Assembly: GCA_902363875.1 (NCBI GenBank)
Contig: CABJBO010000001.1
Span: 1-64,000 of the forward strand
Reading direction: 5' to 3'
DNA length: 64,000 nucleotides
Origin: Coriobacteriaceae bacterium
Lineage (GTDB): Bacteria; Actinomycetota; Coriobacteriia; Coriobacteriales; Coriobacteriaceae
Shown here: one piece after another, positions 46,492-55,141 of the stretch
How positions within the stretch are numbered: the first letter of the stretch is position 1
Layout of the letters: each line of letters opens with the position of its first letter
The notes under the pieces: model-generated
The model's database searches: none
What the model was told of the DNA's origin: nothing
What the model saw: the letters and a program-made list of their open reading frames with translations, nothing else
Position numbers and translations under genes: made by a program

Positions 46492-48099
46492 ATGGCAGGC
46501 AAGCCGCAAACACTAGCTACGACCTCGGCATTCGAGATCTTGGGGCCCGTCATGGTCGGCCCCAGCTCATCGCACACCGCCGGCGCCCTGCGGTGCGCCC
46601 AGGTTGCCGCCAGCCTGCTCGAGGGCCGCATCACCAAGGTTACCTTTGGCCTGTGGAACTCCTTCGCGCACACCTACCGTGGCCACGGCACCGACCGCGC
46701 GCTTGTCGCGGGCATCCTGGGCCTCGACACCGACGACGAGAATATCAAGCAGGCCTTCGACCTCGCACGCAAACAAGGCCTCGAATATCACTTTGACATT
46801 AAGGGCGACGACGCCTCCATCCACCCCAACACCGTCGATATCGAGATGTTCGACGACAGGGGTGCCACGGCACAGGTCCGCGGCGAGAGCCTAGGCGGCG
46901 GCAAGATGCGCATCAGCCGCATCAACGGCGTCGGCGTCGACATCTCGGGCATGTATTCAACGCTCTTCGTGGCGCACCAGGATGTTCCCGGCGTGCTCGC
47001 CGCACTCACGAACCTACTCGCCTACGTACACGTGAACATCGCGTTTTGCCGCACCTACCGCACCGAGGTGGGCGGCCAGGCCTACTCTGTCTTTGAGACC
47101 GACGGCGTCCCCGACGATACCGTCATTCCCATGCTCCGCAAGCTCGACAACGTCGACTACGCCACCTTTATTGAACTCCCGGGCTCGGCATCATCGCTCT
47201 CCCCCGGCGTCTCGGCCAAGGAGATCTTCGATGACGGCGAACAGCTGCTCGACGCTTGCAAGGAGCTGGAACTCAGCATCGGCGCCGTCATGGCCGTGCG
47301 CGAAGCGCGTCTGACCGGCGAGGAGCACGCCGTCGCCGCGATGCGCCGCGTGCTCGACGTTATGCGCGAGGAGACCACGGCCCCCATCGCCAATCCGCAG
47401 CGCTCGCTCGGCGGGCTCATCGGCGGCGAGGCGAAGCTCGTCGATGCCACCGGCCGTAACGATTTGAGCACAAACCTGATGGGCACCGTTCAGACCGATG
47501 CCGTGGCCCGCGCGATGGCCGTGCTCGAGCGCTCCGCCACTATGGGCGTGATCGTCGCCGCCCCCACGGCAGGCTCCGCGGGCGTCGTGCCCGGCTGCGT
47601 GCTGGCACTTGCCGACCACCTGCAGCTCGACGACGAGCAGGTCATGGACGCCCTCTACTGTGCTGCCGCCATCGGCCTCAACCTCACCACGAGCGCTTGC
47701 GTCGCCGGCGCCGAGGGCGGCTGCCAGGCCGAGGTGGGAAGCGCCGCCGCGATGGCCGCCGCCGCGCTGGTGCAGATGCTCGGCGGCACCCCCGAGCAGG
47801 CACTCGACGCCAGTTCCATCGCGCTGAGCAATCTGCTAGGCCTCGTTTGCGACCCCGTGGGCGGACTTGTTGAGGTGCCGTGCCAAAACCGCAATGCCAT
47901 CGGCGTGGCCGCGGCCTTCAGCTCGGCCCAGCTCGCGCTCGCCGGCATCAAGAGCCTGGTGCCGTTTGACCAGATGGCGCATGTGATGCTCTCGGTGGGC
48001 CACGCCCTGCCGGCAACCCTGCGCGAGACGGCCAAGGGCGGCATCGCTCAAGCCCCGGCCGCGCTTTCTGCCTGCGCCAAATGCGGCATATGCGGATAG
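46492..48099 (+). CDS. sdaA: L-serine dehydratase, single-chain iron-sulfur type
   Basis: Deaminates L-serine to pyruvate and ammonia using a [4Fe-4S] cluster. The 535-residue protein joins the beta domain (ILGPVMVGPSSSHTAGALRC, then an ACT-like part with GVLAALTNLLAYVHVNI) and the alpha domain (APTAGSAGVVPGCVLAL, CVAGAEGGCQAEVG, CDPVGGLVEVPCQNRN), where the conserved cysteines bind the cluster. The ATG at 46492 has ATAGGAGCA upstream. In a gut anaerobe this would feed serine into energy metabolism. Confidence 0.95.
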   Translation: MAGKPQTLATTSAFEILGPVMVGPSSSHTAGALRCAQVAASLLEGRITKVTFGLWNSFAHTYRGHGTDRALVAGILGLDTDDENIKQAFDLARKQGLEYHFDIKGDDASIHPNTVDIEMFDDRGATAQVRGESLGGGKMRISRINGVGVDISGMYSTLFVAHQDVPGVLAALTNLLAYVHVNIAFCRTYRTEVGGQAYSVFETDGVPDDTVIPMLRKLDNVDYATFIELPGSASSLSPGVSAKEIFDDGEQLLDACKELELSIGAVMAVREARLTGEEHAVAAMRRVLDVMREETTAPIANPQRSLGGLIGGEAKLVDATGRNDLSTNLMGTVQTDAVARAMAVLERSATMGVIVAAPTAGSAGVVPGCVLALADHLQLDDEQVMDALYCAAAIGLNLTTSACVAGAEGGCQAEVGSAAAMAAAALVQMLGGTPEQALDASSIALSNLLGLVCDPVGGLVEVPCQNRNAIGVAAAFSSAQLALAGIKSLVPFDQMAHVMLSVGHALPATLRETAKGGIAQAPAALSACAKCGICG

Positions 48100-48153
48100 G
48101 CAGACTTCTCCAAACTGATACTGTTTCCGCACCACAAACAACAGGCTAATCGC

Positions 48154-48159
48154 TATAAT
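48154..48159 (+). promoter_or_regulatory. Consensus -10 box before the L,D-transpeptidase gene
   Basis: TATAAT 58 bases before the start codon. No good -35 hexamer is found at 16-18 bases upstream, so the promoter call is tentative. Confidence 0.4.
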
Positions 48160-48216
48160 GCAAGCCCAGTTAAAACACGATGAGCCGCAAGGCGAAACTC
48201 GAAGGAAATATAAACG

Positions 48217-49962
48217 ATGTCGCAAATCGACCGCAGCAACATGATTCCCGATCCGCAACAGCCCAGTAGGCATACTGGCGGCGTCCAATCGCCGCGCCCC
48301 ATCGCGCCGGCCCACACCCAACAACACGGCCCGGCCAATGCCTCCCAGCGCCCGAATCAGCGTCAATACCAGCAGCATCAGCAATACCAGCAGCGCCCCG
48401 CACAGGGTCCCGCCCCCAAGCAGGGCCCTTCGCACGCTCGCGCGGCAAGCAATCGCGGGCCCGCGGACAAGCGCATCAACAAAACCAGCAAGTCGGGCGG
48501 CAAGACGGCCCTCTTTGTCGTCCTCGGTCTCGTCGCGATCGTCTACATCGTAGGCGTCGTGGCGTTCTCGCAGGTCGCTTACCCCAACACTACCATCGCC
48601 GGCGTCGACATCTCGCTCTCTAACGCATCTTCGGCAGCCACCAAGGTCAACTCGGCATGGAAGCACTACAAGCTCACCGTGTCGGGCGATGACTTTAGCT
48701 GGATCTACCAGCCCGAGTCCGACGAGCCCATCGTCGATGGCGAAGAAGCCGCCCACGAGATTATCAACAAAAACGAGCCGCTGCTGTGGCCATCGCGCCT
48801 CCTCGCGTCGCTCGGCGGCAAAACCGTTAGCGCCACCAAGAACGACTCGGTCGACTTGGACCAGGACGTCGACCTGTCCATGCTCTCCGATGCCTTTGAC
48901 CAAAAGCAGTTTGAGGAGGACCTGGGCAGCGCCATCGACGAGTTCAACGAGGGCCGCTCGGGCACCTTCGAGGCCACCAGCTCCTATGACGAGAAGGCCG
49001 GCAAGTTCACCGTTGAGAAGGCCCGTTCCAACGAGAAGATCAACCGCGAGCATGTCATCAAATATGCCGAGATCGAACTCGCGTCGCTCGCCGAGAACGT
49101 CGATATCACCAAGATCGGCAACGACGCCTACGAACCGCTCAACGGCACCCTCACCAACGACCAGATTCAGGCTGCATGCGATGCCGCCAACAACTTCCTG
49201 GGCGTCAACGTGACCCTTAAGCTCAACGGCAATGATGCCGGTAAAGTGGACGGCAGCTCGGTGCTGCAGTGGATCAGCTTTGCCGATCCGGCCAACCCCA
49301 CGCTCGATACGTCGCAGATCGGCAGCTGGGCCGCCGAACTCGCTAACGGCTTTAACACCGTGGGATCCACCCGCTGGTGGACACGCGCCGACGGCAAGGA
49401 GTGCGCTGTCGAGGGCGGCGACTTTGGCTGGTCCATCGACAGCGACACGCTCGCCAAGCAGGTCGAGGACGCTATCAATAACAAGCAGACCGGCGATATC
49501 GAGATTTCGTACTCCAAGAAGGCCGACACGTTTACTGCCAAGGGCGAGCCCGATTGGAAGGCCTATATCGACGTCGACCTGTCCGAGCAGCACGCGCGCT
49601 ACTACGACGAGAACGGCAATATCGTGTGGGAGGCCAACTTTATTTCCGGCAAACCGGGCGAAGACGCCACCCCGGAGGGCGTGTGGCAGATCAACAGCAA
49701 CGACGGCGCAAGCAAGCTCATCGGTGCTAAAGACCCCGAGACCGGAAAGCCCAAATACGAGAGCCCGGTCAGCTATTGGATGCCGTTCGAGGGCAATATG
49801 ATCGGTTTCCACGACGCCACCTGGCAAAACGACAAGAGCTTCGACAACGCCGAGTCCTATAAGTGGTGCGGCAGCCACGGCTGCATCAACCTGCGCCTGG
49901 CCGATGCCAAGGCGCTCCACGACTGCATTAGCGTTGGCCTGTGCGTGGTCGTGCACTCGTAG
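48217..49962 (+). CDS. Membrane-anchored L,D-transpeptidase (YkuD family)
   Basis: Cross-links peptidoglycan or anchors proteins by L,D-transpeptidation. The 581-residue protein has a Gln/Pro-rich, probably disordered cytoplasmic N-terminus (1-85, with QQHQQYQQRPAQGP), a membrane anchor (about 93-115, ALFVVLGLVAIVYIVGVVAF), two PG_binding_4-type domains (TTIAGVDISLSNASSA; then a second repeat region about 330-420) and the C-terminal YkuD domain with the catalytic SHGCINLRLADAKAL (Cys near 555). GAAGGA precedes the start. Homologues in Coriobacteriia and clostridia share this layout. It is not obviously in an operon with its neighbours. Confidence 0.93.
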   Translation: MSQIDRSNMIPDPQQPSRHTGGVQSPRPIAPAHTQQHGPANASQRPNQRQYQQHQQYQQRPAQGPAPKQGPSHARAASNRGPADKRINKTSKSGGKTALFVVLGLVAIVYIVGVVAFSQVAYPNTTIAGVDISLSNASSAATKVNSAWKHYKLTVSGDDFSWIYQPESDEPIVDGEEAAHEIINKNEPLLWPSRLLASLGGKTVSATKNDSVDLDQDVDLSMLSDAFDQKQFEEDLGSAIDEFNEGRSGTFEATSSYDEKAGKFTVEKARSNEKINREHVIKYAEIELASLAENVDITKIGNDAYEPLNGTLTNDQIQAACDAANNFLGVNVTLKLNGNDAGKVDGSSVLQWISFADPANPTLDTSQIGSWAAELANGFNTVGSTRWWTRADGKECAVEGGDFGWSIDSDTLAKQVEDAINNKQTGDIEISYSKKADTFTAKGEPDWKAYIDVDLSEQHARYYDENGNIVWEANFISGKPGEDATPEGVWQINSNDGASKLIGAKDPETGKPKYESPVSYWMPFEGNMIGFHDATWQNDKSFDNAESYKWCGSHGCINLRLADAKALHDCISVGLCVVVHS

Positions 49963-50025
49963 GGAAACACGCCTTCACACAACGGGGAACTGACGCTCCA
50001 ATCTAACAGTTCCGAAAGATACCGC

Positions 50026-50059
50026 TATATGCGCCCGGCCATCGCGACGGGCGCATATA
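50026..50059. other. 12-bp hairpin between the transpeptidase and macA-like genes
   Basis: TATATGCGCCCG and CGGGCGCATATA form a perfect 12-bp stem with a 10-base loop. The right arm merges into TATAATTAT, which contains a TATAAT -10 word 37 bases before the next start codon, so promoter and hairpin may overlap. No T-run follows. Confidence 0.55.
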
Positions 50060-50091
50060 ATTATCGAGGAACTTTCTATTAAGGAGACGCC

Positions 50092-51513
50092 ATGTCGAAT
50101 GTCCCCACCATTACCCCGGGACCGAATGATGCCGATCGAACGCCCGAGGGTGCCACCGAAACGCTTCCCCTCATAACAAACGTGCACGCCGCACGGCAAA
50201 ACGGCAGCACAAGCGATACAACCGAGATTTCTGACGAAGAGGCCTACGCCAAACTCAAAGCGAAGCGTGCCGAGCGTCGGCGCAAAAAGCTCATCCGGCG
50301 CGGCATTGCGGCCGGCGTCGTGGCCGCCATTGTGCTCATCGCCGTTGTCGTGACCTCAGTCATCAACGCACGGCCCGCAGGAACCAACGGGCCGGTGACC
50401 GACATGGTCACCGAGGGCACGTTTACGACCACCGTCGAGGCTAAAGGCCAGCTCAAGCCCATCTCGGCTTCGGTGGTCTCCCCTTCTGTCGACGGAACGG
50501 TGGCATCAATCAACGTGCAAGCCGGCCAGTCCGTCAACGAGGGCGACGTGCTCATGACCATTAAAAACGACGAGCTCGATCGCAACGTTGCCGAGGCGCA
50601 GCGCGCGGTGACAGCGGCACAGGAAGACCTCGCCAACGCGAAGAAAGCCGCAGCTGCCGCGCAGGCCGCCCCAACGACGGATGTCGATGGAGCTTCCGCA
50701 GCGACTGGCGTCTCCGCCGCATCAGCGGACACGAACGCCGTATCGGCCGCGCAGCGCAGCCTCGCATCGGCCCAGGCAAACCTCGATCAGGCTAACGCCA
50801 AGGCCGCCAGCCGTACGGTCACGGCCCCGAGCTCGGGCAACATCGTGGAGCTCAACGCCAAGGTGGGCGCCACGGTAACAGGAGGCATGATCATGGGCGA
50901 AGGCGACACGAGCGGCGGCAAACAGTGCATGCAAATCGCCGACCTGTCCAAGATGAAGGTGACGGTTCAGGTGGGCGAAAAGGATATCGCCAAAATTGCC
51001 GTGGGCCAAAGCGCCAACGTGACCTATCCCGCGTTTCCCGATATCGTGAGCCAAGGCACCGTCACGGCTATCGCCTCGGTGGCAAACTCCGACTCCTCCT
51101 CCGGGAGCGGCGGCAGCGTGACCTTTAACGTCGACATCCTCATCGAAGCACCCGACAGTCGCCTTAAGCCGGGTATGACTGCCGAGGTCTCGGTAGTGAC
51201 CGAGAAGCTCGACGACGTGGTGATGGTGCCGACCATGGCGCTGATGACCGAAGATGGCGAGCACTATTACGTCAATCTGGCCACCGATTCGGAAGGCAAA
51301 AAGACGCGCCGCGTGAAGGTGACCGTCGTGACGCAAAACGATAACGACGCCGTGGTCGGCAAAACGCAGGTCAAGCGCGACGACCAGGGCAACGAGATCA
51401 ACCCAGACGTCCCGGTTACCAAGCTACGCGACGGCGACACCATCGTGACGGATACCGGCACAGGCATGACGGCAGACGGCGGCGACAACATGCCTGCCGA
51501 CGAGGGCAAGTAA
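50092..51513 (+). CDS. macA: MacA-like efflux adaptor (membrane fusion protein)
   Basis: The periplasmic-type adaptor of a MacAB tripartite-like ABC exporter; in a Gram-positive it would work with the permease outside the membrane. The 473-residue protein has a charged cytoplasmic N-terminus (KAKRAERRRKKLIRRG), one membrane helix (about 70-90), the biotinyl-lipoyl-like half-motifs VSPSVDGTVASINVQAGQSV and APSSGNIVELNAKVGATVTG around an Ala-rich helical hairpin (about 165-240), and a beta-barrel/MP domain. An AAGGAGA ribosome binding site precedes it. Its stop overlaps the ATPase start (TAATG). Confidence 0.9.
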   Translation: MSNVPTITPGPNDADRTPEGATETLPLITNVHAARQNGSTSDTTEISDEEAYAKLKAKRAERRRKKLIRRGIAAGVVAAIVLIAVVVTSVINARPAGTNGPVTDMVTEGTFTTTVEAKGQLKPISASVVSPSVDGTVASINVQAGQSVNEGDVLMTIKNDELDRNVAEAQRAVTAAQEDLANAKKAAAAAQAAPTTDVDGASAATGVSAASADTNAVSAAQRSLASAQANLDQANAKAASRTVTAPSSGNIVELNAKVGATVTGGMIMGEGDTSGGKQCMQIADLSKMKVTVQVGEKDIAKIAVGQSANVTYPAFPDIVSQGTVTAIASVANSDSSSGSGGSVTFNVDILIEAPDSRLKPGMTAEVSVVTEKLDDVVMVPTMALMTEDGEHYYVNLATDSEGKKTRRVKVTVVTQNDNDAVVGKTQVKRDDQGNEINPDVPVTKLRDGDTIVTDTGTGMTADGGDNMPADEGK

Positions 51514-52286
51514 TGCGTCCCGTCATCGACATCCGCAACGTGCACCGCATCTTTGAGAGCGAGGCCGGTTGCGCCCACATCCTGCATAACGTAAGCCTGG
51601 CAGTAGATCCCGGTGAGTTCGTCGCCATCACCGGCCCCTCGGGCTCGGGCAAGTCGACGCTCATGAACATCCTGGGCTGCCTGGACAAGCCGACGGCAGG
51701 CGATTACTACCTGCAGGGCCTCAACGTGGCGGAGCTCGACGATGATGAGCTCACCGAGGTGCGCGCGCTGAGCATCGGCTTTGTCTTTCAAAGCTTTAAT
51801 CTGCTGCCGCGCCTGACGGTGATCGAAAACGTCATGCTGCCGCTGTCCTACACCAATGTGCCGCGTAGCCAACGCGAGATGCGCGCCGTGCACGCGCTGC
51901 AAGCCGTCACGCTTCCGGTCGACCATTGGGACCATCGCATCTCCGAGCTCTCGGGCGGACAGATGCAGCGCGTCGCCATCGCGCGCGCCCTCGTCAACGA
52001 CCCGCCCATCATCTTGGCCGATGAACCGACGGGAAACCTGGACTCCGCCACCGGAGCGCTCGTGATGGAGACCTTCCACAAGCTCCAGGAGCGCGGCAAG
52101 ACCATCGTGCTCATCACGCATGATCCCGGCATTGCCGCCGAGGCCGACCGCGCCGTAACCATTCGCGACGGACGGATTCACGACGGTGCATATATCGCGC
52201 ATACACCGAATACGCTCCGCGGGGCCGTCAACAATCTGCCCGTGATTTCTACAACCACCAATCAGCCGAAAGGAGCGAAGGCATGA
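51513..52286 (+). CDS. MacB-like ABC transporter ATPase
   Basis: The nucleotide-binding subunit. The 257-residue protein has Walker A GPSGSGKSTLMNILGCLDKP, the Q-loop FVFQSFNLLPRL, the signature LSGGQMQRVAIARAL, Walker B IILADEPTGNLD and the switch histidine in LITHDPGIA. This is the LolD/MacB subgroup, which pairs with FtsX-type permeases. It overlaps both neighbours (1 bp with macA, 4 bp with the permease). Confidence 0.95.
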   Translation: MRPVIDIRNVHRIFESEAGCAHILHNVSLAVDPGEFVAITGPSGSGKSTLMNILGCLDKPTAGDYYLQGLNVAELDDDELTEVRALSIGFVFQSFNLLPRLTVIENVMLPLSYTNVPRSQREMRAVHALQAVTLPVDHWDHRISELSGGQMQRVAIARALVNDPPIILADEPTGNLDSATGALVMETFHKLQERGKTIVLITHDPGIAAEADRAVTIRDGRIHDGAYIAHTPNTLRGAVNNLPVISTTTNQPKGAKA

Positions 52287-53497
52287 GCACCCGCGATCTC
52301 GTCCAAGAAGCCCTTCACTCGCTCGAGGCCAACAAGGGACGCAGCCTGCTCACCATCCTGGGCATCGTCATTGGAATCGCGTCGGTCATAGCCATGACCT
52401 CGCTTATCGGAGGCATCCAAAACAGCCTAGTCAACAGCCTGGGTCTTAACGCCGCCCGCATGGTGCAGATCTATTCGTCCCAAGAGCTCACCGATTCGGA
52501 CGTCGAGAAACTGCGTAAGATGGTGCCGCAAATCGAGCAGATCGGCATTGTCGACAGTGCCTATTCCGAGTACAAAGTCGGGGATAAAAGCTATACCGTC
52601 ATGGCACACGGCGTCGATAGTGACATGCTCGATGCCGTGGGCGCCAGCAAGATCGTCGAAGGGCGCACCTACAACGGTATCGAGTCGAAATCCGGTGCGC
52701 GCGTGGCGCTCATCGGCCGCGGCGGTGCCGAGCAACTGTACGGTAACGAACAGGACGCACTCGGCAAGACCATCAAGGTGTCGAGCGGAGAAGTGCAAAT
52801 TGTCGGCGTTATCGATGGTGGCAGCGAATCCATGGGTTCGCTGAACCTGTACATGCCACGGGCCGCGATCGCCGAGCTCTACGGCGATGACAATCCGTCG
52901 TTTCCGAGCGTGACGGCGCTCGCCGCCGAAGGCACGGATATGGATAAGCTCTGCAAGACCATCGAGTCCAAGGTGCGTAGCATAAAGGGCATCTCGAAGG
53001 ACGACGAGTACGATAGCGTATCGGTAAGCTCCATGAAAAGCGCTATCGACTCCCTCAATTCCTTTATGGGCGCCTTCTCGCTCATCATGGGCGCCGTTGC
53101 CAGTATTTCGCTGCTCGTGGGCGGTATCGGCATCATGAACATGATGCTCACCAATGTGACCGAGCGTATCCGCGAGATCGGTATTCGCCGCGCGCTTGGT
53201 GCAAGCCGACGTGATATCACCTCTCAGTTTTTGGCCGAATCCTCGGCACTGTGCATCACCGGCGGCATTCTCGGTGTTGTGATCGGCTATCTGCTGGCAT
53301 GGGGGCTCGCGTTTTTTGCCGCCAACTCGAGCATTATGAGCGAGTTTGGAGCCAGCGGGACGATTACGCCGAGCTTTTCCCTTACGACGGTGTTGCTCGC
53401 CTTTGCGGTTTCAGTCGGCATCGGCGTAATCTTTGGCTTCTACCCCGCTCGCCGCGCGGCAAAGCTCAACCCGGTGGAGTGCCTACGCTACCAGTAA
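52283..53497 (+). CDS. MacB/FtsX-like ABC transporter permease
   Basis: The 404-residue membrane subunit: an N-terminal helix (about 20-42, LLTILGIVIGIASVIAMTSL), an extracytoplasmic MacB_PCD domain (about 45-270) and three C-terminal helices of the FtsX domain (MGAVASISLLVGGIGIMNMM, about 265-385) with the conserved TERIREIGIRRALGASRRDI cytoplasmic loop. With the adaptor and ATPase it should form a complete exporter for a peptide, antibiotic or lipid-like substrate; which is unknown. The last codons plus stop are duplicated just downstream. Confidence 0.93.
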   Translation: MSTRDLVQEALHSLEANKGRSLLTILGIVIGIASVIAMTSLIGGIQNSLVNSLGLNAARMVQIYSSQELTDSDVEKLRKMVPQIEQIGIVDSAYSEYKVGDKSYTVMAHGVDSDMLDAVGASKIVEGRTYNGIESKSGARVALIGRGGAEQLYGNEQDALGKTIKVSSGEVQIVGVIDGGSESMGSLNLYMPRAAIAELYGDDNPSFPSVTALAAEGTDMDKLCKTIESKVRSIKGISKDDEYDSVSVSSMKSAIDSLNSFMGAFSLIMGAVASISLLVGGIGIMNMMLTNVTERIREIGIRRALGASRRDITSQFLAESSALCITGGILGVVIGYLLAWGLAFFAANSSIMSEFGASGTITPSFSLTTVLLAFAVSVGIGVIFGFYPARRAAKLNPVECLRYQ

Positions 53498-53528
53498 GTC
53501 ACCACCAGCTACCAGTAAGCCACCACCA
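53487..53528 (+). repeat. 21-bp tandem duplication over the permease stop codon
   Basis: The unit GCTACCAGTAAGTCACCACC-A (53487-53507) is followed directly by a second copy (53508-53528) with one change (GTC to GCC). The first copy includes the permease stop TAA, so protein sequence is not altered. Confidence 0.8.
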
Positions 53529-53530
53529 AC

Positions 53531-53599
53531 AAGTTGCGGTGAATTAGGGACTGAATATGCTATCTAGCAGCAAAAACAGACACTATTTCACCGCAACTT
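53531..53599. repeat. Dispersed hairpin repeat, copy 2
   Basis: AAGTTGCGGTGAATTAG pairs with CTATTTCACCGCAACTT with one mismatch. It is homologous in the inverted orientation to the element at 37188-37259. It lies in the convergent gap between the permease gene and the cobalamin operon and abuts the IS21 fragment. Confidence 0.87.
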
Positions 53600-53608
53600 A
53601 TTGAAGGG

Positions 53609-53695
53609 CTGTTTGCGCCAGTTCTGGGCGTCGTCCTCGAGCTATTGATGGATGACGGGCTTGTACGGGTCGAGCTTGCTCGGGGCGCTCCTCCT
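53609..53695 (-). pseudogene. Fragment of an IS21-family transposase (IstA)
   Basis: A minus-strand frame reads SKLDPYKPVIHQ, a stop, then LEDDAQNWRKQ. The SKLDPYKP...LEDDA..WRKQ string is the conserved block of IS21 IstA transposases, just before the region usually reading RHTA. Only about 29 codons remain, with one in-frame stop, and the match ends at the hairpin repeat. It is a relic of a past insertion. Confidence 0.7.
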
Positions 53696-53729
53696 CGCGG
53701 GCGAGAGGGCGCGCAGGCGCGGCGAGCGC

Positions 53730-54503
53730 CTAGCGCGCGAACTCCCGTAAGAGCGCGTCTTCCACTTCCCGAAGCGAAAGGGCCCCGCCTCCCTCGGCGG
53801 GACGGGCGACCACGATGCAGCGCGCTCCCACGTCGCGCGCGGAGGCGATCTTCTCGGCCGTGCCGCCTACGGTTCCCGAGTCCTTGGTCACAAGCCACTG
53901 GGCGCCCACCTGCCGAAGCATCGCCTCGTTGAGCTCGCGGGTGAAGGGCCCCTGCATGCCGATGACGTGCGACGGCGAAAACCCCGCGTCGATGCACTTC
54001 GTTATAGCACCGGGCAGCGGGAGCACACGCACGAAGAAGCGCTCCGCGAAATCGGCGACGCTCGTGTAGGGAGCAAGCTCCTTGCTCCCCGTCGTGAGAA
54101 GCGCGCGACCCGGGTTCTCGGAGAGAAAGCGCGCCGCGCAGGCGATCGACGCGACCGACACGACGCCTTTGGGCAGCGCCTCGACCGGGCGCGCAAGGCG
54201 CAGGCATCGTACACCCACGGCGAGCGAAGCGGCCCGGATGTTGCCGCTTGCGAGCGTAGCGAAGGGGTGCGTGGCGTCGACGACGATGCGCGCGCCGGAA
54301 AGCTCGCGCTCCATGTCGGCCTCGTCGAGCCTGCCCGCATGCACCTCGATGCCCGGAAGCTCGCCCAAAAGTTCGCCTCCGTACTCGGTTGCCGCGTAGG
54401 CACGGGCGGGGATGCCCGCCCCGCCCGCCCATTCGCACAGAAGGCGGCCCTCGGTGGTGCCGGCGAAGATGCGCAGCGCCGGCGCGGATGCGGGCGCCGT
54501 CAC
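53730..54503 (-). CDS. cbiJ: Precorrin-6A/cobalt-precorrin-6A reductase
   Basis: Reduces (cobalt-)precorrin-6A in corrin ring synthesis, using NAD(P)H. The 257-residue protein begins with RIFAGTTEGRLLCEWAGGAG and has VDATHPFAT, LLTTGSKELAPY, FVRVLPLP, MQGPFTRELNEAML and LVTKDSGTVGGTAEKI, all typical of CobK/CbiJ. I chose the GTG at 54503, which overlaps the cbiC stop (GTGA). A longer upstream frame is the antiparallel-rich GC frame of cbiC and not real. Last gene of the operon. Confidence 0.9.
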   Translation of the reverse strand: MTAPASAPALRIFAGTTEGRLLCEWAGGAGIPARAYAATEYGGELLGELPGIEVHAGRLDEADMERELSGARIVVDATHPFATLASGNIRAASLAVGVRCLRLARPVEALPKGVVSVASIACAARFLSENPGRALLTTGSKELAPYTSVADFAERFFVRVLPLPGAITKCIDAGFSPSHVIGMQGPFTRELNEAMLRQVGAQWLVTKDSGTVGGTAEKIASARDVGARCIVVARPAEGGGALSLREVEDALLREFAR

Positions 54504-55141
54504 TTCGGGCCGCCTGGGCGCGTGATCTGGTAGAGCAGCGCGTTCAGAATGGCAGCCGCCACGGTCGAGCCGCCCTTGCGACCCCTCGCGACGATGGCCG
54601 GCACGCGTCGCGCGAGTAGCTCCTCTTTCGCCTCGACCACGTTCACAAACCCGACCGGCACCCCAACGACGAGAGCGGGCGCGATCTTCCCCGCGTCCAT
54701 GAGCTCGGCGAGGCGCAGAAGTGCTGTGGGAGCGTTGCCGACGGCCACGATGAGCGGACCCTCGATGCCGCAAGCTTTGTCCATGCTCGCAACGGCGCGA
54801 GTCGTGCCCGCGGCGCGCGCAGCCGCGGCGACATCAGGGTCGGCCATGAAGCACACGGCCTTGCAGCCGAGCTTCGCGAGCGCGGGCTTGCTTATGCCTG
54901 CGAGCGCCATGTTCGTGTCGGTGAGCACCGTGGCCCCTGCGCGCAGTGCGTCGAGCGCACAGTGCACGGCGTCATGGGTGAACACGAGGGAATCGGCGTA
55001 CGAGAAGTCGGCAGTGGTATGGATGACGCGCTTCACGACGGGCTCTTCGAACGGCGGGAACGTGCGGCCGCCGAGCTCTTCGGTGATGATCTCGAAGCTG
55101 CGCCGCTCGATGTCGCCAGGCGCCATCTCCTTGGAATCCAT
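54500..55141 (-). CDS. cbiC: Precorrin-8X methylmutase
   Basis: Moves the C-11 methyl group to C-12, giving (cob/hydrogenobyrinic) acid. The 213-residue protein has the catalytic histidine in VKRVIHTTADFSYAD, LRAGATVLTDTNMALAGISK, and the PLIVAVGNAPTALLRL and VGVPVGFVNVVEAKEELL blocks of the family. Its ATG directly follows the cobO stop with no gap, and its own stop overlaps the next start. Confidence 0.94.
   Translation of the reverse strand: MDSKEMAPGDIERRSFEIITEELGGRTFPPFEEPVVKRVIHTTADFSYADSLVFTHDAVHCALDALRAGATVLTDTNMALAGISKPALAKLGCKAVCFMADPDVAAAARAAGTTRAVASMDKACGIEGPLIVAVGNAPTALLRLAELMDAGKIAPALVVGVPVGFVNVVEAKEELLARRVPAIVARGRKGGSTVAAAILNALLYQITRPGGPK

Noticed and set aside
53560..54438. 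292-codon minus-strand frame over cbiJ
   Set aside because: It runs in another frame over the same strand as cbiJ, is Arg/Gly-rich and has no domain; cbiJ has all family motifs.
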